Assembly: GCF_003007675.1 (NCBI RefSeq)
Contig: NZ_PXNP01000109.1
Coordinates: 1,389-65,388 of the forward strand
Origin: Marinobacter fuscus
GTDB taxonomy: Bacteria; Pseudomonadota; Gammaproteobacteria; Pseudomonadales; Oleiphilaceae
Reading direction: 5' to 3'
DNA: 64,000 nt
Part shown: positions 54,117-62,837 of the stretch, piece by piece
Numbering within the stretch: position 1 is the first letter of the stretch
Layout: every line of letters starts with the position of its first letter
Program-made: the position numbers and the translations under genes
The notes under the pieces: model-generated
What the model saw: the letters and a program-made list of their open reading frames with translations, nothing else
Database searches by the model: none
What the model was told of the DNA's origin: nothing

Positions 54117-54992
54117 ATGGACTCAAACGCACTAAAAGCTTTCCTGACCATCGTCGACCAGGGCTCGTTCTCTGAAGCCGCCGAAGCCCTGCATCTTACC
54201 CAACCTGCCATCAGCAAACGCCTGGCCACCCTCGAAAGCCAACTCGGCACCAAACTCATCGACCGCAGCAACCGCGAAATCCGCCTCACCGAAAGCGGCG
54301 CCAGATTACTGCCCCATGCCCGCAAAATCCTCGATGAAATCCATAACGCCAAAAGCGCGCTGACCCACGACACCAACACCATCGACGGTCAACTGCACTT
54401 CATTGCCAGCCACCACATAGGCCTGCATCACCTGCCCGACTGGCTGCGCCGATACCGCAAAGAGTACCCCCAGGTAGAGCTGCACCTGCAGTTCATGGAA
54501 TCCGATGCCGCCTACCACCAGATGAACAAGCGTAATGCCGAGCTGGCCTTTGTCACCCTCAGTGACAGCATGGACCCGCAATTTACCGTACTCGCCCAAT
54601 GGCCAGACCCCATGGCCTTCGTGGTTGGCCGGGAGCACCCCCTCGCCTTATTGCCTTGCCCGAGCCTTGCCGATCTCGCACCCCATCCCGCCCTGCTGCC
54701 AGACACCAGCACCGCTACTTATCGCGGCATCAGCCGCCTGTTCCTGGAGGCCAACCTCACTTTGAAACCCTTGATGCCCACCAACTACCTCGAAACCATC
54801 AAGATGATGACCAGCGTTGGTCTGGGCTGGAGCGTGTTACCAGTCAATATGATTGACAGCAGCCTGAAAGTACTCCCGGTTCCGCACACTGTCAGCCGGG
54901 TACTGGGCGCGGTCGCGCTGGAGCGCAGGCACCTGAGCAGTGCTGCGGGGGCACTGTTGAAAGTTGTGCAAGAGGAAGAAGCTTGTCAGTAG
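54117..54992 (+). CDS. LysR-type transcriptional regulator
   Basis: A 291-residue LysR protein. The winged helix-turn-helix is at about 1-60 (LKAFLTIVDQGSFSEAAEALHLTQPAISKRLATLESQLG type text, with Thr-Gln-Pro-Ala-Ile-Ser in the recognition helix). The ligand domain covers about 90-290. It is divergent from leuCDB, and a LysR gene stands next to leuC in Pseudomonas too, so control of leucine genes is the best guess, though the effector is unknown. The ATG at 54117 has only a weak ribosome site. It is convergent with the MFS gene, with five bases between the stops. Confidence 0.92.
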   Translation: MDSNALKAFLTIVDQGSFSEAAEALHLTQPAISKRLATLESQLGTKLIDRSNREIRLTESGARLLPHARKILDEIHNAKSALTHDTNTIDGQLHFIASHHIGLHHLPDWLRRYRKEYPQVELHLQFMESDAAYHQMNKRNAELAFVTLSDSMDPQFTVLAQWPDPMAFVVGREHPLALLPCPSLADLAPHPALLPDTSTATYRGISRLFLEANLTLKPLMPTNYLETIKMMTSVGLGWSVLPVNMIDSSLKVLPVPHTVSRVLGAVALERRHLSSAAGALLKVVQEEEACQ

Positions 54993-54997
54993 CGATG

Positions 54998-56149
54998 CTA
55001 CTTCGCGAATGGAAGCTCGGGAGGCGCCTTGAGACCTCTCCAACTGATGATCAGGGCTAAAGCCATGGCCGCAGCGCCGCCCAAAAAAGCGGCTGACGTG
55101 CTGAAACCATCTACCAGAAATCCGGACAGCCAGGCGCCCAAGGCGCCGCCAGCGCCAAAGGTCAGGCCGCTGTATAGCGCCTGCCCCTGGCCATGGTGAT
55201 GCTTGCCAAAAAAGCTCTGGACGTATTGCACCGACACGGCGTGAAGCGCTCCGTAGGAAACCGCGTGGAGCAGCTGGGCCAAAAGCAGAATGGGCAGAAC
55301 AGACGTTAGCTCGGCAATAAGCAGCCAACGGATCATGGTGAGAAAGAGTGCACCGAGCACAATCTGGCGCACACTAAAGCGACGAGACAAACGGTGCATC
55401 ACCAGAAACAGGCCGATTTCCGCCAGCACCCCAAGTGACCACAGTAGTCCGATGGCAAGCTTTCCATAGCCATGCTGTGCCAGATGAATGCTGAAGAAGG
55501 TGTAATAAGCGCCATGCGATACCTGCAACAGAAAATTCATGGCAAAAAACGCCAACACCGCCGGGTGTGTGACAATCGCCTTCAAACTTCCTCTCGGCGC
55601 CGGTGGCTTCCGCTGCCCCCGCTCGGATGGCAGTAAAAACGCCGATATCGCAATGCCCGCGAAAACCGGTAACAATAGATAAGGCAGGTAGCCGACGGGC
55701 AGCCATTCCAGCAAACCGCCCACCAACGCCACCGCACCAATGAAGCCCACAGATCCCCAAAGACGGATCTTGCCGTAACGTTCCCTGTGCGGCCCTAATG
55801 TGCGCAGCGTGATCACTTCGTACAGAGGAAGGACGGCGTTCCAGAAGAAGGTAAAAATCAGCATTACCAGCAGCAAGCCGTAAAACCCCGGCTCCAGAAA
55901 CACCCCGGTAAAGAACAGCGAGCCGGAAATGGCGCCAAAGCGCACCAGCCATACCCGCTGGCCGGTTCGGTCACCGAGATGCCCCCAGACGCTGGGCGCA
56001 ACAATTTTGGTAAGCTGGATCGTCGCCATCAGCGTGGCGATCTGAAGATAGGAGTAGCCCTGCCCCTCAAGATAGAGGGACCAGTAAGGCAACAGCCCTC
56101 CGAGGAGGGCGAAGAACCAGAAATAGAGGTTAGACAGCCGCCAGTAGAT
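54998..56149 (-). CDS. MFS transporter (HcaT/MFS_1_like), probable ATC start
   Basis: A 383-residue, 12-helix major facilitator protein, similar to the group with E. coli HcaT. After the start the text reads YWRLSNLYFWFFALLGGLLP then YWSLYLEGQGYSYLQIA, the typical first helix of this group. No ATG, GTG or TTG exists between the aroC stop and residue 19; a TTG at 56092 would cut into helix 1. GGGGGAGG lies seven bases before ATC at 56149, so ATC is the likely initiator, or the base is a mutation or error of ATG. The inter-half loop GDRTGQRVW is normal. Substrate unknown. It follows aroC after 18 bases. Confidence 0.82.
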   Translation of the reverse strand: MYWRLSNLYFWFFALLGGLLPYWSLYLEGQGYSYLQIATLMATIQLTKIVAPSVWGHLGDRTGQRVWLVRFGAISGSLFFTGVFLEPGFYGLLLVMLIFTFFWNAVLPLYEVITLRTLGPHRERYGKIRLWGSVGFIGAVALVGGLLEWLPVGYLPYLLLPVFAGIAISAFLLPSERGQRKPPAPRGSLKAIVTHPAVLAFFAMNFLLQVSHGAYYTFFSIHLAQHGYGKLAIGLLWSLGVLAEIGLFLVMHRLSRRFSVRQIVLGALFLTMIRWLLIAELTSVLPILLLAQLLHAVSYGALHAVSVQYVQSFFGKHHHGQGQALYSGLTFGAGGALGAWLSGFLVDGFSTSAAFLGGAAAMALALIISWRGLKAPPELPFAK

Positions 56150-56167
56150 GGTAGCGCCTCCCCCGGA

Positions 56168-57262
56168 TCACAGCTGGCCGAGAACCGGCGTGTTTACCTC
56201 AACATCGCCGTTCTGCCCACGATTACGCAGATAATGGTCCATCAGCACAATGGCCATCATCGCCTCGGCAATCGGGGTGGCGCGTATGCCCACGCAGGGG
56301 TCATGACGGCCGGTGGTGATGATCTCTGTCGGTTGGCCATCCACGTCGATACTCTTGCCCGGCAACCGCAAACTCGAGGTGGGCTTCAGAGCAATACTGG
56401 CCACAATGGGCTGGCCGGAGGAAATGCCTCCCAGCACACCGCCCGCCTGGTTGGACAGAAATCCTTCCGGCGTCATCTCATCCCGATGCTCGGTGCCCTT
56501 TTGTTCGATGCACGCGAACCCGGCGCCGATTTCCACGCCCTTCACCGCATTAATGCTCATCAGCGCATGGGCCAAATCCGCATCCAGCCGGTCGAAAATC
56601 GGCTCACCCAGCCCCGGCGGCACGCCCTCTGCGACCACATTGATACGAGCGCCGATGCTATCGCCTTCCTTGCGCAGCGCATCCATGTACGCTTCCATCT
56701 CTGCCACCTTGTCCGCATCCGGGCAGAAAAACGGGTTTTTATGAACCTGTGACCAATCGAGCTTTTCTGCCTTGATAGGCCCCAATTGGGAGAGATAGCC
56801 GCGAACCCGGATGCCCAGGCGTTGCTCCAGGAATTTACGGGCCACGGCACCTGCCGCCACACGCATTGCGGTCTCGCGGGCCGAGGAACGGCCGCCGCCC
56901 CGATAGTCCCGCACGCCGTACTTGTGGTGGTAGCTGTAATCAGCATGGGCCGGGCGAAACTGGGAGGCAATTTTGGAATAGTCTTTCGAGCGCTGGTCGG
57001 TATTCTCGATGATCAGGCCGATCGGGGTGCCGGTGGTTTTGCCCTCAAACACACCCGACAGTATACGCACCTCGTCCGCTTCCCGGCGCTGAGTGGTGTG
57101 CCGGGAAGTACCCGGCTTGCGGCGATCCAGATCCCGCTGCATGTCTTCTTCGGATAGCTCAAGCCCGGGCGGGCAACCGTCGATAATGCACCCGAGAGCC
57201 GCCCCATGGCTCTCACCAAAAGTGGTTACTGTGAACAGCTTTCCAAATGTATTTCCAGACAT
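56168..57262 (-). CDS. aroC: Chorismate synthase
   Basis: Final shikimate-pathway enzyme, making chorismate from EPSP with reduced FMN. The 364-residue protein has the three family signatures: [19 protein letters not shown] near the start, [20 protein letters not shown] in the middle, and [18 protein letters not shown] near the end. The ATG is at 57262. It lies between prmB (37 bases before) and the MFS gene, both minus strand. prmB-aroC adjacency is common in gammaproteobacteria. Its product feeds the TrpFBA steps encoded 12 kb away. Confidence 0.98.
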   Translation of the reverse strand: MSGNTFGKLFTVTTFGESHGAALGCIIDGCPPGLELSEEDMQRDLDRRKPGTSRHTTQRREADEVRILSGVFEGKTTGTPIGLIIENTDQRSKDYSKIASQFRPAHADYSYHHKYGVRDYRGGGRSSARETAMRVAAGAVARKFLEQRLGIRVRGYLSQLGPIKAEKLDWSQVHKNPFFCPDADKVAEMEAYMDALRKEGDSIGARINVVAEGVPPGLGEPIFDRLDADLAHALMSINAVKGVEIGAGFACIEQKGTEHRDEMTPEGFLSNQAGGVLGGISSGQPIVASIALKPTSSLRLPGKSIDVDGQPTEIITTGRHDPCVGIRATPIAEAMMAIVLMDHYLRNRGQNGDVEVNTPVLGQL

Positions 57263-57299
57263 ATTTCAGCACTTTATATTAAGTTTATAAGATCTGACT

Positions 57300-58205
57300 T
57301 TAATTATTCTTCGACTGCCATTCCCGCAAATCGGGCGCCGAAATCAGGAACACGCCGTCACCACCGTTTTCAAATTCCAGCCAGGTGAGAGGCAGATCCG
57401 GGTAGGCCTCATCCATGGCACCCCAGGAGTTGCCGACCTCGACAATCAACAGACCGTTCTCAGTCAGGTGGTTCGCCGCCCCGGCAATAATACGATGTGC
57501 AATGTCCAGCCCATCAGCGCCTGCAGCCAACCCCAGTGCAGGCTCATGTTGGTACTCTTCCGGCATATCTGCGAGGTCTTCCGCATCCACGTAGGGAGGA
57601 TTGCTCAGGATGACATCATAGCGGCTTTCTATCTGGTCAAAGACATCAGACTGCAGAGTTTGTACACGATCCTCAAGCCCATGCAATCCGATATTGGATT
57701 CGGCAACGGCCAGCGCTTCCGGTGAAACATCAGAAAGATCGACATCCGCCTGATCAAAGACCGTGGCCGCCCCGATACCGATGCAGCCACTGCCGGTACA
57801 CAAATCCAGCACTCGCGCCACGGGCGCATCGCCCAGCCAGGGCTGAAGCCCATTTTCAAGCAACTCGCCCAGCGGGGAGCGCGGCACCAGCACCCGCTCA
57901 TCCACATGAAAAGGCATTCCCATGAACCAGGCCTCGCCCAGCAGATACGCCACGGGGATGCGCTCGCTGATCCGACGCTCGATACGGCCCAGAATCATTT
58001 CCCGTTCAGGTCGGGTCAGCCGGGCATCCAGGAATACGTTGTTGTTTTCCAGTGGCAAATGAACGCTCCGAAGTACCAGATGAACGGCTTCGTCCCACAG
58101 GTTATCGGTTCCGTGCCCGTAATACAGGGGCGACGACGCGAAGCGGGAAACCGCAAAACGCAGCAAGTCGCGGACGGTCAACAAATCATCGGCTGGGCTG
58201 GTCAA
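57300..58205 (-). CDS. prmB: 50S ribosomal protein uL3 glutamine methyltransferase PrmB
   Basis: Methylates a glutamine of ribosomal protein L3. The protein has an N-terminal helical domain and a SAM-binding domain with [16 protein letters not shown] and the glutamine-methylase signature [14 protein letters not shown] at 58205 gives 301 residues (E. coli 310) and follows AGGA. Longer in-frame starts exist: GTG at 58223 and ATG at 58244. The ATG is unlikely because it forms part of a TATAAT box, so transcription would begin inside it. PrmB rather than PrmC is indicated by the N-terminal [14 protein letters not shown] and by the aroC neighbour. Confidence 0.92.
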   Translation of the reverse strand: MTSPADDLLTVRDLLRFAVSRFASSPLYYGHGTDNLWDEAVHLVLRSVHLPLENNNVFLDARLTRPEREMILGRIERRISERIPVAYLLGEAWFMGMPFHVDERVLVPRSPLGELLENGLQPWLGDAPVARVLDLCTGSGCIGIGAATVFDQADVDLSDVSPEALAVAESNIGLHGLEDRVQTLQSDVFDQIESRYDVILSNPPYVDAEDLADMPEEYQHEPALGLAAGADGLDIAHRIIAGAANHLTENGLLIVEVGNSWGAMDEAYPDLPLTWLEFENGGDGVFLISAPDLREWQSKNN

Positions 58206-58242
58206 AATAAAATAGTCCTGCACTGAAAAAAGTAGAGCGCGC

Positions 58243-58248
58243 ATTATA
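58243..58248 (-). promoter_or_regulatory. Candidate -10 box for prmB-aroC
   Basis: TATAAT reads on the minus strand from 58248 to 58243, about 40 bases before the chosen prmB start. No good -35 box lies 16-18 bases upstream. It decides against the in-frame ATG that overlaps it. Confidence 0.45.
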
Positions 58249-58310
58249 CGCACGTTGGCGGGCCAGCTGCAGCCCTTACCGTTATCTGAAAACGAACGCC
58301 CGAACCGGCC

Positions 58311-59546
58311 TCAGAGCGCCAGCGGCCCCGAGCTGCTGCGACTGCTCTCGAATCGATCCAAAGCCTCTATCATTCGCTCCCGGCCCAACTGAATAAGCTC
58401 TGGCGCTTTATGGTAGTCGTAACTCCGACAGGCATTTTTAGGAATATTTACCAGCAAATCCGGCGGATAACCCGCAATTTTGTATTGCACCAAAGCACTC
58501 TGCATGGTTTCGATGGTAAGGTTCATCACATCGAATTTACCAATACCAAGCTTGTCCCAGTCGATAGTGTCATGTTCGTCTTTGGAACGACGGGACTTTT
58601 CCGCCTCATCCCCCACCCGACCGGCGTCACTGCTATGACTTTGCTGATCGGCCTTTCGAGCCATTTCACGGCTTATTTTCTGTTCCGGAGACTCGCCATT
58701 GTCTGCCTTCCGGGAGGTGAGGGATCTCAGAGCATCCCAGTCGAACCATCGTGATGCCTTATCCCGAATCGCATCAACCCACTCTTCCACATCATTGCCA
58801 GCTTCTTCATCCGGTGCGAACGCAGCATCGGGAATCCTCTGGGGCTTTTGCTGATCCTCCCCACTAAGGTTGACCGCCATCACGAGATCCGCATGGGCTG
58901 AAATGGTGGGGATAATGGGCAAGGGGTTTAGCAGAGCGCCGTCAACCAGTACCCGGCCGTCAAGGATCAGCGGCGTAACCACACTGGGTATGGCAACCGA
59001 TGCGCGGATAGCCTTGTGAAGAGGCCCTTCCTGAAACCAGATTTCCTTGTGGGCGAGAAGATCGGTCGCCACCGCAGTGTAGGCTATGGGCAAATCCTCA
59101 ATGCGGGTATCCCCGAGTATCTCGCGCACCACAGAAAAAACCTTCTCACCGCGAATAGCGCCGCCAGCATTGAAGGTAACGTCCAGCAAACGCAACACAT
59201 CAAACTGGCCGAGACCGGTTACCCAGTCTTTGTAATCTTTCAGTTTGCCCGCTGCATACATGCCGCCCACCAGGGCGCCCATAGAACAGCCGGAGATAGC
59301 GACAATGTTGTAACCGCGTTCGTGCAAAACCTCAATCGCGCCAATATGGGCATAGCCCCGGGCACCGCCACTGCCGAGGGTCAGAGCAACAGTCCTCCCT
59401 TCTCCCGAGCGCGTTTGGCTGCCCGGATCGGTGCTTTCAGGGGCACTGGCCGGCGACACATCAGAACTGCTCAAAACGGCACTTGCGCCATCCTGAACCG
59501 GCGCATTCTCTGACGTCTTTTCCGGAGAGCTGTCCTTATCACCCAT
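58311..59546 (-). CDS. Patatin-like phospholipase (RssA-type)
   Basis: A 411-residue patatin-family hydrolase. The oxyanion loop GSGGARG (about 58-64), the nucleophile in GCSMGA (Ser88) and the partner aspartate in DGALLNPLP (Asp202) form a complete Ser-Asp dyad. The first 50 residues are Ser/Pro/Glu-rich and disordered-looking without a signal peptide, so it is probably cytosolic. A charged insertion (about 225-340) precedes a C-terminal YKIAGYPPDLLVNIPKNACRSYDYHKAPE region. Lipid substrate unknown. ATG at 59546 is preceded by AGGAGG eight bases upstream; GTG at 59552 is too close to it. Five bases separate it from the DUF4892 gene. Confidence 0.9.
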   Translation of the reverse strand: MGDKDSSPEKTSENAPVQDGASAVLSSSDVSPASAPESTDPGSQTRSGEGRTVALTLGSGGARGYAHIGAIEVLHERGYNIVAISGCSMGALVGGMYAAGKLKDYKDWVTGLGQFDVLRLLDVTFNAGGAIRGEKVFSVVREILGDTRIEDLPIAYTAVATDLLAHKEIWFQEGPLHKAIRASVAIPSVVTPLILDGRVLVDGALLNPLPIIPTISAHADLVMAVNLSGEDQQKPQRIPDAAFAPDEEAGNDVEEWVDAIRDKASRWFDWDALRSLTSRKADNGESPEQKISREMARKADQQSHSSDAGRVGDEAEKSRRSKDEHDTIDWDKLGIGKFDVMNLTIETMQSALVQYKIAGYPPDLLVNIPKNACRSYDYHKAPELIQLGRERMIEALDRFESSRSSSGPLAL

Positions 59547-59551
59547 GCCCA

Positions 59552-60463
59552 CTACCTCCTGATTACCAGTACTTCAATGCGATCCCCCTGGCGGGTTGCA
59601 TCCCCGACCTTTACCGCAGGCCCCACCGGCACAATTCGGATCTGACTGCGGGAGACCCCGGTTTTAGCCAGAACCTCCGACAGGCTCTCTGCGGCGCGCC
59701 GGGCACGCTCCAGTGCCGCTTCGAAACTTTCTTCAGGGTTCACGCCGGTGAACGAGGCAATAATCACGTCGGCGTTGCCATTCGCCCAGTCGTTCAAAGT
59801 TCTGCGATCGTTGGCCGACCAATCAAACCGATAGGTAATACCGCCCTGCCAGGGCACAACCAACGGCCCCTTTACCAGGCCGCCTCCACCCGCAAAGCCG
59901 GGAATCGGGACATTTTCAGGCACCGCCAGATGCTCTACCCAGACATATTCTCTCAGGTTGCCCCGGGTGACGGTGTACACCAGCGTCAGCCAGTTGTTTC
60001 CATCTGATCCGCTGATGGCGGTAACCAGATAGTCCTGGTTGGCGTCGCGCCCCAGTAATCGTGCCTGTTGAAATATCTGGTTTGCCCAGACATTACTCCG
60101 GCCACAGGCGATACCCGTGCACTCAAACAGCACCGAGGCGCCAGCAGCACTGAGCTGATCACGGTAATGCGCCCTCGCAGCCTGCCGTGATGCATCCCGG
60201 TTGAGTTCGAACAACTGGCCCTGCCCCGACACAGGCAGGCGTGCCATGACGTCAGAGCGGATTTCATCGCGAATTTCCCTGACCGGACTGAACAACACCA
60301 GGTGCCCCGAAGATTGGATATCAACCGAGACTTCGAGGGTCGACTGCGGATAGGGGGCTGGCAGACCGGATGGAAGCTCCCGGGCCACCACCGGCAGGGT
60401 TACGAACACAACAAAAGCCAGCAATGCCGGCCATAACCATTTTGAAATACGGCGCTCAGTCAT
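59552..60463 (-). CDS. Exported DUF4892 protein
   Basis: A 303-residue exported protein of unknown function. A signal peptide of about 28 residues (basic start, WPALLAFVVFVTLPVVA) is followed by a domain with the DUF4892 marks: LFECTGIACGRSNVWANQIF, with two cysteines likely to be bonded in the periplasm, and LGRDANQDYLVTA. The C-terminal 75 residues (AALERARRAAESLSEVLAKTG) look like an OmpA-like end. ATG at 60463 overlaps the hydrolase stop by eight bases; a longer upstream extension in frame lies within the hydrolase and is rejected. Genes on both sides encode lipid/ester hydrolase folds. Confidence 0.78.
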   Translation of the reverse strand: MTERRISKWLWPALLAFVVFVTLPVVARELPSGLPAPYPQSTLEVSVDIQSSGHLVLFSPVREIRDEIRSDVMARLPVSGQGQLFELNRDASRQAARAHYRDQLSAAGASVLFECTGIACGRSNVWANQIFQQARLLGRDANQDYLVTAISGSDGNNWLTLVYTVTRGNLREYVWVEHLAVPENVPIPGFAGGGGLVKGPLVVPWQGGITYRFDWSANDRRTLNDWANGNADVIIASFTGVNPEESFEAALERARRAAESLSEVLAKTGVSRSQIRIVPVGPAVKVGDATRQGDRIEVLVIRR

Positions 60464-61376
60464 GGAACAGGAACCTGTTGACGGCATCTGCCACCGGAGC
60501 CACCTCGCCATCAAGATGGCAGTGATGCCCCCCGGGCACTTGAATGGTAAGCAGGTTCTCGATGAGATCTGCCCGTGAGTCTGTGCCGTCTCTTGATGCC
60601 AGCAAGCCCTCTTTGGCTTTTACAAACAGGGACGGAACTTTTAGCGCCCCCAGAGACGCCCTTACCTGCTCCTCGGTCATCATCAGCGCTGTCGGATAGC
60701 GCAACCGGGGATCCGTGCGCCACACATAGCCTTCACCGGACGACTTCATGTTCCGTGGTACCAGGGTCGTGGCGGCTTCAGGCGTCAGCGGGCTGAGGCC
60801 ACCCTCACGGATACGCGCCGCTGTGGGTATGTCGGGATAGACGGCCGCCGGGGCGGAACCGTTACGGCGCTTGAGCAGAGCGCGCCTGAGCTGAGGAATG
60901 GTTTCACGGGCGGGGCGACTGAGCGCCCCCAGACTGTCAATCATGACCAGCCTGCGCACCCGCTCGGGAAACGCCGCGGCATACAGGGCACAGATAATAC
61001 CCCCGAGGGAATGCCCAACCAGATCCAACGGAAAGCGCTCGCTTTCGGGGAAGTGACGCTCGACCAACTCCGAAAGATCCGCCACATAGTCCATCAACCA
61101 ATATCCGGTGCCGGGCGGGCGGTGGCCCGAGTGACCGTGCCCGGCCATGTCAATGGCATGCAATGCGGCCCCACCGGTAAGCAATGGCGCAAGCCTGGCA
61201 AAGGTCATGGCATTATCCAGCCAGCCATGCAGCATCAGAACCGGTGGCCGGGTAATGCCCTCAGGGCGGGCAGGCCAGTCAAGGCCGGCAAGGGTAATAT
61301 GCTGCAATGGCCAGCGCGCCTCACGACATTGAGAATCAGCGCCTGGCACACTGCCTGACAACAACGAATCCGCCAT
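60456..61376 (-). CDS. Alpha/beta hydrolase
   Basis: A 306-residue alpha/beta-fold hydrolase. The HGWLDNAMTF oxyanion region, nucleophile Ser123 in GHSLGG and catalytic histidine in PGGHHCHLDGE are all seen, with the acid probably in the strand before it. The type resembles MEST/SERHL-like esterases, but the substrate is unknown. No signal peptide. It starts 13 bases after pilZ and overlaps the DUF4892 start, so it links the pilZ and patatin genes in one transcript. Confidence 0.9.
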   Translation of the reverse strand: MADSLLSGSVPGADSQCREARWPLQHITLAGLDWPARPEGITRPPVLMLHGWLDNAMTFARLAPLLTGGAALHAIDMAGHGHSGHRPPGTGYWLMDYVADLSELVERHFPESERFPLDLVGHSLGGIICALYAAAFPERVRRLVMIDSLGALSRPARETIPQLRRALLKRRNGSAPAAVYPDIPTAARIREGGLSPLTPEAATTLVPRNMKSSGEGYVWRTDPRLRYPTALMMTEEQVRASLGALKVPSLFVKAKEGLLASRDGTDSRADLIENLLTIQVPGGHHCHLDGEVAPVADAVNRFLFHD

Positions 61377-61388
61377 CCCTGTGCGGCC

Positions 61389-61739
61389 TCACATAGTGTG
61401 GGTGGGGCGATCGGAACTGAGAGAGCCCGCCAGATAAGACTCAATCTTGGTCCGGGCGGTTTCATCTTCTCCGTTGAACTGCACACCGATCCCCGCAGCC
61501 CGGTTTCCCTGAGCCCCTTTGGGCGTGATCCAGATCACTTTGCCCGCAACTGGAATTTTTTCCGGTTCGTCCATCAGGTTCAGCAACAGAAATACCTCAT
61601 CCCCGAGCTGATACTGCTTCTGGGTCGGGATAAATAATCCACCCTGGCGAATGTACGGCATGTAAGCCGCATAGAGCACCGCCTTGTCTTTGATCGTCAG
61701 GGTCAGAATGCCGCTGCGAGCCCCGAATCCAAGCCCCAT
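61389..61739 (-). CDS. pilZ: Type IV pilus assembly protein PilZ
   Basis: A 116-residue PilZ protein of the original pilus type. The text ILTLTIKDKAVLYAAYMP, LGDEVFLLL, PVAGKVIW and QGNRAAGIGVQF with the ending SDRPTHTM is nearly that of P. aeruginosa PilZ, which is needed for pilus assembly with PilB and FimX. The RxxxR and DxSxxG residues for c-di-GMP are missing, as in that protein, so it should not bind the nucleotide itself. It lies 66 bases after holB, the same order as in Pseudomonas. Confidence 0.96.
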   Translation of the reverse strand: MGLGFGARSGILTLTIKDKAVLYAAYMPYIRQGGLFIPTQKQYQLGDEVFLLLNLMDEPEKIPVAGKVIWITPKGAQGNRAAGIGVQFNGEDETARTKIESYLAGSLSSDRPTHTM

Positions 61740-61805
61740 AATGGATCACCTTTTCTGCTAATTTACTGATATATCGACATGATAGCAGCTGATGAAAATC
61801 AACGC

Positions 61806-62837
61806 TCATGTTCTCTGCTGCTTTCGTGGCATCAAGGACCGCCAGGCAATCAACAGCCTGCTCGCCTCCAGTTCCGGGCTGGCGTTATAAACGGCAGCGC
61901 TCCGGCTCTCTTTCACCATATCGAGCAACTCATGGGCCCGCCAGGGTGGATTGGTTCTGGCGAGATAGGCCAACATATCAGCGGCCTCCGGGTCTGATAC
62001 CTCACCGCCGGCACCGCAACGGGCCAGATCCGCCGCCCAGGACTCGAACAACCAGAGAGTATCGTCCAGCCCAAGTGCTTTGAAGCGCTTTGCGGCATCA
62101 CCCACGGTCACCTGCCCCTTCATGAACTGCCGGAATGCCTCGAACGCCTCATCCCGCAGCGCCGGATACTCACCGGTTGCATATTCAAACGCAAGCCTCG
62201 GCGCGTTGCCCGCCAGCCAGAGACTCTTTGCCAGCACGGCGGATGCTGGCCGTTCAGCTGCATCCAGACAGCCAGCTCTCGCCGTAAGCCATGCGGAAGC
62301 TTCCTCTGGCCCGGGAACAGGAATTGTCAGTGATTGGCAACGGGAGCGAATGGTTGGCAGCACCGGCCTGCCAGCTTCCTGCAAAAGCAACAGAGTGGTG
62401 TCTGCCTGAGGCTCTTCCAGAGTCTTTAGCAAGGCGTTTGCAGCATTGATATTCAACTGATCCGCACGGTCAACAATAGCCACTTTATGATGCGCAACCC
62501 GGGGCGATCCGACAGCAAACGACGAGAGCGCACGAATCTGATCAATTTTTACCACCCGTGATTTTTCCGGCGCGTACACTCTCACATCCGGATGGCTCCC
62601 GGCGACCACCAACTCACACTGTCGGCACTGGCCGCAGGCAACCGGTCGATCCGGTACCGCATTTACAGGACGCTCACACAGGAGCAATCCTGCAACTGCG
62701 TCGGCCCAGGCCCGCTTACCAACGCCCTGCTCACCGATCACCAGCAGGGCATGAGGTAGCCGCTGCTGCGAAAGACGGTGCTGCACCCTGCTCCAGGCCC
62801 GCTCAAGCCAGGGCATGGTGGCTGCGATATCAGTCAT
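61806..62837 (-). CDS. holB: DNA polymerase III delta' subunit
   Basis: Stator subunit of the clamp loader. The 343-residue protein has an AAA+ like domain with degenerate Walker A (GEQGVGKRAW), zinc ligands Cys54, Cys68, Cys71 and Cys74 (CGQCRQC), VDRADQLNINAANALLKTLEEP and the SRC motif in IRSRCQ. The ATG overlaps the stop of the transglutaminase gene by eight bases. tmk, which usually precedes holB, is not found here; a TgpA-type gene takes that position. Confidence 0.95.
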   Translation of the reverse strand: MTDIAATMPWLERAWSRVQHRLSQQRLPHALLVIGEQGVGKRAWADAVAGLLLCERPVNAVPDRPVACGQCRQCELVVAGSHPDVRVYAPEKSRVVKIDQIRALSSFAVGSPRVAHHKVAIVDRADQLNINAANALLKTLEEPQADTTLLLLQEAGRPVLPTIRSRCQSLTIPVPGPEEASAWLTARAGCLDAAERPASAVLAKSLWLAGNAPRLAFEYATGEYPALRDEAFEAFRQFMKGQVTVGDAAKRFKALGLDDTLWLFESWAADLARCGAGGEVSDPEAADMLAYLARTNPPWRAHELLDMVKESRSAAVYNASPELEASRLLIAWRSLMPRKQQRT

